The notes under the pieces are model-generated. The model saw only the letters and a list, made by a program, of their open reading frames with translations. It made no database searches and was not told where the DNA came from. A program made the translations under genes and the position numbers. A stretch of DNA of 13,681 bases, taken from NCBI GenBank assembly GCA_903876615.1, contig CAIRAS010000408.1:1-13681 (forward strand), in the 5' to 3' direction. Shown here piece by piece: positions 1 to 5,178 of this stretch; positions within the stretch are counted from its first letter, which is position 1; each line of letters starts with the position of its first letter. This DNA comes from an uncultured Holophagaceae bacterium. GTDB taxonomy: Bacteria > Acidobacteriota > Holophagae > Holophagales > Holophagaceae.

Positions 1-108
1 GCGCGCCAGCTCGTCCCGCACCTGCTCGAACACGGGGTTCGCCACCTCGAGGAGCAGCGTGCGATCGCTCTGGACGATCAGGGGATTCTCGGGGCGGATG
101 GCGATCAC
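1..108 (-). CDS. DNA repair helicase XPB (Ssl2/RAD25 family), N-terminal fragment, cut by window edge
   Basis: Reading the minus strand from a GTG at 108-106 gives 36 uninterrupted codons to the window edge. The stretch from about residue 7, beginning PENPLIVQSDRTLLLEV, is the start signature of bacterial XPB helicases, whose N-terminal domain opens with a PLIVQSD.T.LLEV strand pair followed by the helix seen here (VFEQVRDELAR). XPB proteins are 3'-5' superfamily 2 DNA helicases that unwind DNA in repair; the ATPase motifs would lie outside the window. GTG 108 is preferred because no ATG lies near it in frame and homologues begin only a few residues before PLIVQSD. The upstream Shine-Dalgarno is weak (AGG at 123-121). 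The gene is divergent from the export cassette. A related domain occurs in the protein at 8293-10203. Family recognition is from sequence memory only. Confidence 0.8.
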   Translation of the reverse strand, partial: MIAIRPENPLIVQSDRTLLLEVANPVFEQVRDELAR

Positions 109-191
109 GGTGATGGCAGGCCTAAACCTTTGAGCGTAGAGAGGTATCTAGGTTCGGTCAACGAAGAGACTTCGGACTCGGGCCGCAGAGG

Positions 192-205
192 GGGACTCCA
201 GTCCC
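192..205. promoter_or_regulatory. 14-bp dyad GGGACT-CC-AGTCCC, possible operator
   Basis: Six perfectly complementary bases flank a 2-nt centre, just upstream of the candidate cassette promoter. The loop is too short for a stable RNA hairpin, so a protein-binding dyad is the more natural reading. No regulator can be named and chance occurrence is possible. Confidence 0.25.
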
Positions 206-216
206 TCGTAGATCCA

Positions 217-247
217 TTGGCTTGCCCCTCTTCCGAAAAGGTATGAT
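217..247 (+). promoter_or_regulatory. Candidate sigma70-type promoter for the export cassette
   Basis: TATGAT at 242-247 matches the -10 consensus at five of six positions in an otherwise GC-rich area. The best -35 partner is TTGGCT at 217-222, which matches only TTG and gives a long 19-nt spacer. If real, transcription would begin near 254 and leave a leader of about 85 nt before the ATG at 339. This is a consensus match only. Confidence 0.3.
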
Positions 248-338
248 TTTCTTCGGCATGAAGCGTTCTATGCTCTCCAAGTCCTCTGGCGCCGGTTCCG
301 TCCCAATCACCGTCCCCGGGGTTCTCTCTGGAGTTGCC

Positions 339-3300
339 ATGGGCCTCTTGACGTTCCGAAATCTGGCTGTGCTGGCACTCCTGGCGACCCTGCCCCTGGG
401 CGCCCAGGAGAGCACCAACCCTGTCCTGCGCCGTCGCTCCCTACCGGCCCGGGTGGGGCCCGATGCCCTCAGTGGGCATGACCGTGCGGACCTCCGCCGC
501 GACTGGGACCTCTACTGGTTCGGCGGCAAGCTCTCGCCGGAATATTTGGACTTCAAGAACCAGGTCGCCTCCGAAGAAGTCAGGAAATGGCAGCACCTCC
601 TGCCCACGAGCACGGGCAGCCTCCGACTTCAATCCCTCGCCCCCGCAGCAGCCTCAACGATTCCCACCTGGGTCAACCTGGGCCCCACGTCGAACCTCGT
701 GGATGCCACCTGGTCGGGCATCGACAGCGGCCGTCCCGTTGCCATCCTGCCCCATCCCACCATTAGCACCTCCCTCTATCTGGCCACCAGTGGCGGCGGC
801 ATTTTCAAGTGTGTCAATGCCGACCTGACCGCCGTTGGTGACTGGACCTGGACCGCAATCACGGATGGCCTGCCTACCAGCAGCAGCGGCGGCAATGTGG
901 CCATCGGGGCCATGGCCATGAGCCCGGTGGACAGCAATGTGCTCTACGTGGGGTTGGGAGATAACTTCGACGCCGAAGGACGCGGCTTCTACAAGAGCAC
1001 CGACGGAGGCACCACCTGGACTGCCGCCACCGGTCTGGGGCTGGCAACCCGCTCCCATGCCATCCTCCCACTCAGTTCCAGCCGCCTGCTATGGGGCACC
1101 AATGACGGTCTCAAGCTTTCCAATGATGGTGGGGCCACCTTCGCCTCGGTCACAGGTGGCCCGGCCACGGGCGACGCCTGGACCCTCCAGAAGCTTTCGG
1201 CCACGGAGCTGATCTGCTCCACTAAGGTTTCAACAGGCGCTGGGGCTATCTACTACTCTTCGGACGCAGGCAGCACCTGGCTCGCCTCGACGGTCACCGG
1301 TGTTACGGTACCAGTGGGGCGCATCACTTTGTCTGCAGCCAGCGACGGGGCAACCGCCTACGGCATCCTGGAAGACACTACCCTTAGCAGCTCGGTCATA
1401 GCCCGGGGCATCCTCAAGTCCACCGACAAGGGAAACACCTGGACCTGGATGGCCGCTCCGACCATCAGCGGTGGCCTATTCCAGGGAACCGGGGCCAGCA
1501 TGGCAACCGACGGTGGCCAGGGCTGGTACAACCACGGCCTCGGCGTGGACCCCACCAACGCCAACCGCCTTGTGGTCGGTGCCAACATGGCCCTCTACCG
1601 CAGCATGGACGGTGGTTCCACCTGGAGCCAGATGACCCACTGGTATGGGAACCTCCATCCCTATGCCCACGCCGATTTCCACGCCACGGCTTGGTCTAAC
1701 GGGATCCTTTTTGTCGCCAACGATGGGGGGCTAGCCATCCTCAAGGACCCCTGGCGGGCCACAGTCCCCACCACCACGGATGACCTGACCTTCATCGACA
1801 ACCGCCGCAACAAGGGGCTGACCACTCACCTGGTTTATAACATCGGTTCCACCAACGCCAGCACCCCGGCTGATTCCAAGTGGCGCGTGACCCTCGGCCT
1901 GCAGGACAACGGCACCCGAGTGCGTCAGGGCAGTGGCACCGCCCTGCAGACCAGTGGGGTCTTTGAGGACTGGATCGGTGGTGACGGATTCGGAACGGTG
2001 GTCCATCCGACCAACGGGGACCTGATGCTGGGGTCCCTCTACTACACCTGCATTTACAAGAGCACCAACGGTGGTATTTCCCAGTTCCTGGCTGCCTCCA
2101 CGGGCATCACGGAGTCCAACAACAACAGCAGCGCCCCCTTCGCCCCGAAGATCGCCCTGGGGCCGATCAGTGCCCCGGATACGGTCTACACAGCCGTGAA
2201 TAGCCTAGTCTACAAGAGCACGGACTTCGCCACCACCTGGGCCGCCATGTCCATGACCGGCTTCGCTGGATCGGGTCGCATCATCCGTAATCTGAATGCC
2301 TCTCGAAGCTCCAACGCGGTCGGTATCGCCACCAGCGGGGGACACTTCCAGGTCACCTACAACGGTGGCGCCAGTTGGGCCGACTCAACTGACATTACGA
2401 CTGGAACCCTGAATACCAGCTACATCTGGTTCAACACGGAGAACGACCAGATTGTCTACGGTGCTACGGTGGCCCCCAATGCCACCGCCCACCACCTCTA
2501 CAAGAGTAGCAATGGCGGGGTGAGCTGGACAACCCTTGACGGCAGCGCCACCAGCAGCAATGGCCTGCCCTTTGGCATCCCCGTCCATGTGATTCAGAAC
2601 CTTCCAGGTAGCGCCAACACCCTCTTCGTGGGCACCGACTTCGGGGTCTACCAGAGCCTTGATGGCGGCAGCACCTGGACCCGCTTTGGCAATGGACTGC
2701 CCATGGTCGCGACACGGGACCTCTACATCGCACCCAACGGCAGCTTCCTCCGGGCGGGGACGTACGGACGTGGGGTCTGGGAGGTTCAACTCACTTCCCT
2801 TTCTCTTGCCGTCGCTCCCACCGCCGCCACCGTGGTCTACGGCGGCACCCAGGCCTTTACGCCCGCGGTCACAGGCGGCACTGCCAACACGGTGACCTGG
2901 ACCGCCAGCACGGGCACCATCGGCGCAGGGCCCACCGCCAGTGGATCGGCCCAGACCTATACAGCACCCGCCAGCGGCACCTCGGCCACCGTTACCGCCA
3001 CCACGGTGGAGACGCCGGCCGCCACAGCGTCCGCCACCGTCACCCTGGTGGCTCCCAGTGCCGTCACCGTGGCTGTCACGCCCGTGGCGCTTGAGATGAT
3101 GACTGGTAGCGGCACCCAGCAGTTTGCCGCTGCAGTCACGCCTCTGACCAACACGGCCGTCACCTGGTCAGGCACCGGCGTCAGTGGCACGGGCCTCTTC
3201 AGCGCCGCCAGCCTGGTTGGGGGGACCTACACCGTCACGGCGACCAGTCAGGCGGCGACAACCCGAACGGGAACCGCGACCGTCACCCTGGTGGCTCCAG

Positions 3301-3689
3301 CCTCGGCCACTGTCGCCGTCACCCCTGCCACGGCAACGGTCCTGATCGGTGCCACCCGGCAGTTCGCCGCCACAGTCTCAGGCCTCTCCACCGCCAACCA
3401 GGGCACCACTTGGTCCGTCAGTGGGGGAGGAAGTATCAGTGTCTCCGGTCTCTTCACGGCCACTACCGCTGGCAGCTTTACCGTCACCGCCACCAATGCC
3501 TTCTCTGGCAAGACAGGAACAGCTGCGGTGACCGTCAAATCCCTGGATCTGAACGGTGATGGCATCGTGGATCTTCGCGACCTGCTCTTCCTGGCCCAGA
3601 ATTGCGGCACGGCCAATGCCGCCGCTGACCTCAATGGTGATGGCATCGTCAACGACGCTGACCTCAGCCTCCTGCTTGCCGGCCTGTGA
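339..3689 (+). CDS. Secreted Asp-box (BNR/VPS10-like) beta-propeller protein with Ig-like domains and C-terminal dockerin
   Basis: An exported protein of 1116 residues. ATG 339 is chosen because it has a good SD (TGGAG at 329-333, 5-nt spacing) and begins a textbook signal peptide with likely cleavage after LGA at residue 22. Residues about 60-810 carry around ten Asp-box motifs (S.D.G.TW), including STDGGTTW near 220, SSDAGSTW, STDKGNTW, SMDGGSTW, SSNGGVSW and SLDGGSTW near 773; these are typical of sialidase, xyloglucanase (GH74) and sortilin-type propellers. Residues about 821-1067 form three Big2-like Ig modules. Residues 1070-1110 hold two calcium loops, D1070-N1072-D1074-D1078-D1081 and D1097-N1099-D1101-N1105-D1108, the spacing of type I dockerins. 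It is the first gene of a three-gene operon, 11 nt before the next. Enzymatic activity is unproven; a pure binding propeller is equally possible. Confidence 0.85.
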   Translation: MGLLTFRNLAVLALLATLPLGAQESTNPVLRRRSLPARVGPDALSGHDRADLRRDWDLYWFGGKLSPEYLDFKNQVASEEVRKWQHLLPTSTGSLRLQSLAPAAASTIPTWVNLGPTSNLVDATWSGIDSGRPVAILPHPTISTSLYLATSGGGIFKCVNADLTAVGDWTWTAITDGLPTSSSGGNVAIGAMAMSPVDSNVLYVGLGDNFDAEGRGFYKSTDGGTTWTAATGLGLATRSHAILPLSSSRLLWGTNDGLKLSNDGGATFASVTGGPATGDAWTLQKLSATELICSTKVSTGAGAIYYSSDAGSTWLASTVTGVTVPVGRITLSAASDGATAYGILEDTTLSSSVIARGILKSTDKGNTWTWMAAPTISGGLFQGTGASMATDGGQGWYNHGLGVDPTNANRLVVGANMALYRSMDGGSTWSQMTHWYGNLHPYAHADFHATAWSNGILFVANDGGLAILKDPWRATVPTTTDDLTFIDNRRNKGLTTHLVYNIGSTNASTPADSKWRVTLGLQDNGTRVRQGSGTALQTSGVFEDWIGGDGFGTVVHPTNGDLMLGSLYYTCIYKSTNGGISQFLAASTGITESNNNSSAPFAPKIALGPISAPDTVYTAVNSLVYKSTDFATTWAAMSMTGFAGSGRIIRNLNASRSSNAVGIATSGGHFQVTYNGGASWADSTDITTGTLNTSYIWFNTENDQIVYGATVAPNATAHHLYKSSNGGVSWTTLDGSATSSNGLPFGIPVHVIQNLPGSANTLFVGTDFGVYQSLDGGSTWTRFGNGLPMVATRDLYIAPNGSFLRAGTYGRGVWEVQLTSLSLAVAPTAATVVYGGTQAFTPAVTGGTANTVTWTASTGTIGAGPTASGSAQTYTAPASGTSATVTATTVETPAATASATVTLVAPSAVTVAVTPVALEMMTGSGTQQFAAAVTPLTNTAVTWSGTGVSGTGLFSAASLVGGTYTVTATSQAATTRTGTATVTLVAPASATVAVTPATATVLIGATRQFAATVSGLSTANQGTTWSVSGGGSISVSGLFTATTAGSFTVTATNAFSGKTGTAAVTVKSLDLNGDGIVDLRDLLFLAQNCGTANAAADLNGDGIVNDADLSLLLAGL
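2799..3539 (+). repeat. Three tandem Big2-like Ig modules within the propeller protein
   Basis: Residues about 821-903, 906-985 and 988-1067 repeat the same plan: an opening TVAVTP-type strand, a central VTW or TTW tryptophan, a GTG.FSA or SGLFTA turn, and a closing TATVTLV or TAAVTV strand. The linker TATVTLVAP recurs almost exactly between modules. Such modules usually act as stalks or spacers on exported proteins. Boundaries are approximate. Confidence 0.65.
3546..3686 (+). other. Dockerin type I-like domain (duplicated F-hand calcium loops)
   Basis: The last 47 residues contain two copies of DLNGDGIV followed by acidic residues at loop positions 9 and 12 and a leucine-rich helix (DLLFLAQ and DLSLLLAGL), 27 residues apart. 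All calcium-ligand positions (1, 3, 5, 9, 12) are D or N in both copies. Dockerins normally bind a cohesin domain on a scaffold; the next gene ends in a domain that may be its partner. Confidence 0.75.
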
Positions 3690-3700
3690 CGGAGATGACC

Positions 3701-5170
3701 ATGTCCATCCTGAACAAGTTCCTCTCCGGCTGCCTCCTCCTTGCCCTGGGCCTGCTCACGGCCTGCGGCGGCGGCGGCGGCGGCAACACGCCCGCCCCGA
3801 CACCTACCTACTCCGTCACCTTTGTGGCAGGGGCTGGAGGCACCCTCACGGGCACTGCCAGCCAGACCGTCACCTCAGGCGGCAGTGCCAGCGCCATCAC
3901 AGCCGTGGCGAGCCCGGGCTACACCTTCACAAGCTGGACCGGTAGCAATTTCACCACCAGCACCTCCAACCCGCTCGTGGTTTCCAATGTCGTCCAGGCC
4001 CTGACCATCACCGCGAACTTCACCCCGACCTTCACCGTGTCCTTCGTCTCCGGCACAGGGGGGAGCCTCAGCGGCACCACCCCACAGACAGTTGCCTCCG
4101 GGGGCAGCACCTCGGCGCTGACCGCCACAGTCAATCCCGGCTACGTCTTCGTGAACTGGACGGGCACGGGCTTCACCACCACCGCGACCAATCCCCTCGT
4201 GATTGCCAACGTCACCCAGAACCTGACCATCACCGCCAACTTCGCACCAACCTATACCGTGACGTTCATCGCTGGCACGGGGGGGAGCTTGAGTGGAACC
4301 ACCAACCAAACCATAGTCTCAGGAGGAAGTACTCTCTCCCTCACGGCCACCGCCAATCAAGGCTATGTCTTCGTCAACTGGACCGGCACGGGTTTCACAA
4401 CCATCACCACCAATCCTTTGGTCGTTGCCAACGTCACCCAGACCTTGACCATCACGGCCAACTTTGCACCGACGTACACCCTTGGTTTTGTTGCGGGGAC
4501 CGGTGGCGTCCTCACCGGAGCCGCGACCCAGACGGTGGTATCTGGCGGCAGCACCTCCGCTGTCAACGCTGTGTCAAACACCGGGTTCGCCTTTGCCAAC
4601 TGGTCTGGCAGCGGGTTCCCTGGGAGCACCGCCAACCCGCTCGTGGTTGCAAACGTCACCCAGAACATGACCATCACCGCCAATTTCACCAGCCTGACGA
4701 GCACGTTGGTCTACACGGACCCCAGCAGTGGCAGCTACCAGCTCAAGAAGAACACGACCCTCTCCACTGCAGCCCATCTGGTCCTGGATCTGGTGGGTCC
4801 TGCCAATACCGGATCTGGCGTATCTGCCACCCTCACCGCCGATACCACCAAGGTGACCTGGGCCAACGTGGCCGCCTCTGATGCTCCTGGAACCTATGTG
4901 CAAAACGTGGCCTTCACGCTCGGCGCAGTCCCACAGGCCCTCAAGGGCAAGGTCACGGGGAGCGTCCTCCAGGTCACCTCCGCCCAGAAGGGCACGGCCA
5001 GCCCCATCTCCCTGAATACCGCCCTGCTGCGAGTGGCCTTGGACCTCAAACTGGGTGTGGTCCCAGGGACAATCACCTTGACGCCTGATGCCACCAAGTG
5101 CCAAGTCATCGACAGCACCGGTGCCATCACCGGCATTACCGTCACCGTGGGCACCCTCACCGCCCAGTAG
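3701..5170 (+). CDS. Lipoprotein with four InlB-type B-repeats and a C-terminal cohesin-like beta domain
   Basis: A protein of 489 residues. ATG 3701 is preferred over GTG 3686 or ATG 3695 because the SD GGAG at 3691-3694 then has 6-nt spacing. The N-terminus is a lipoprotein signal ending in the lipobox LTAC (Cys22), followed by six glycines and a PAPTP linker, so the mature protein should be lipid-anchored. Residues 35-330 are four tandem 74-residue units of the divergent InlB B-repeat type (G..F..W.G..F......NPL...NV.Q..TITANF). Residues 331-489 form a different beta-rich domain without cysteine clusters or enzymatic motifs. Its length, its GTITLTPDATKCQVIDSTG segment and its closing strand resemble the end of cohesin domains. 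It is second in the operon. Anchor and repeats are secure; the cohesin assignment is tentative. Confidence 0.85.
   Translation: MSILNKFLSGCLLLALGLLTACGGGGGGNTPAPTPTYSVTFVAGAGGTLTGTASQTVTSGGSASAITAVASPGYTFTSWTGSNFTTSTSNPLVVSNVVQALTITANFTPTFTVSFVSGTGGSLSGTTPQTVASGGSTSALTATVNPGYVFVNWTGTGFTTTATNPLVIANVTQNLTITANFAPTYTVTFIAGTGGSLSGTTNQTIVSGGSTLSLTATANQGYVFVNWTGTGFTTITTNPLVVANVTQTLTITANFAPTYTLGFVAGTGGVLTGAATQTVVSGGSTSAVNAVSNTGFAFANWSGSGFPGSTANPLVVANVTQNMTITANFTSLTSTLVYTDPSSGSYQLKKNTTLSTAAHLVLDLVGPANTGSGVSATLTADTTKVTWANVAASDAPGTYVQNVAFTLGAVPQALKGKVTGSVLQVTSAQKGTASPISLNTALLRVALDLKLGVVPGTITLTPDATKCQVIDSTGAITGITVTVGTLTAQ
3767..3784 (+). repeat. (GGC)6 triplet repeat encoding the Gly6 linker after the lipobox
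   Basis: Six perfect GGC triplets directly follow the lipobox cysteine codon. Copy-number slippage would change linker length without changing the frame. The paralogous linker in the third cassette gene also encodes six glycines but with mixed codons, so the perfect run may be a recent purification or expansion. Confidence 0.8.
3803..4690 (+). repeat. Four tandem 222-bp (74-aa) InlB-type repeats
   Basis: The units lie at 3803-4024, 4025-4246, 4247-4468 and 4469-4690, each starting with PTY or PTF and ending with ITANFT or ITANFA, with no length variation. Units 2 and 3 are the closest pair, sharing the stretch GYVFVNWTGTGFTT; units 1 and 4 are more divergent. Exact unit length and DNA-level similarity make unequal recombination plausible. 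Such beta-grasp-like repeats usually serve as spacers or adhesive stalks. Confidence 0.9.
4691..5167 (+). other. C-terminal cohesin-like domain (tentative)
   Basis: These 159 residues follow the last repeat. Alternating hydrophobic strands are visible: HLVLDLVG, SGVSATLTAD, VQNVAFTLG, GKVTGSVLQVT, LLRVALDLKLG, GTITLTPD, GITVTVGTL. Size and strand order fit the nine-strand jelly-roll of cohesins, and the gene before it ends in a dockerin. There is no diagnostic short motif, so structure prediction would be needed to settle it. Confidence 0.4.
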
Positions 5171-5178
5171 GCCCCGCC

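Larger units (their letters stand above)
109..338. other. Divergent intergenic region between XPB and the export cassette
   Basis: This 230-bp stretch holds no convincing gene. An open frame in phase with the downstream CDS runs back to a TTG at 222, with ATGs at 243 and 258, but the extra residues look neither like a domain nor like a signal peptide, so they are probably leader. The reverse frame starting at 418 has no recognisable features. The region contains a 14-bp dyad at 192-205, a possible sigma70-type -10 TATGAT at 242-247, and on the minus strand a TAGGCC box at 124-119, 10 nt before the XPB start. No tRNA-like cloverleaf or other RNA could be supported by eye. Confidence 0.6.

Noticed and set aside
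109..222. Possible tRNA or small RNA, suggested by a GGTTCGGTC segment and a short dyad
   Set aside because: No acceptor, D-arm and anticodon-arm pairing could be assembled on either strand.
222..338. N-terminal extension of the propeller protein from TTG 222, ATG 243 or ATG 258
   Set aside because: The extension would bury the signal peptide 27-39 residues inside the protein, whereas ATG 339 has a proper SD and starts the signal peptide exactly.
3803..4690. CRISPR-like array, considered because of regular repetition
   Set aside because: The 222-bp units are contiguous coding sequence in frame with no spacers.
5098..5178. N-terminal extension of the protease from ATG 5098
   Set aside because: The added residues are H, R and P-rich and come from the out-of-phase end of the previous gene; GTG 5179 starts directly at the signal peptide.
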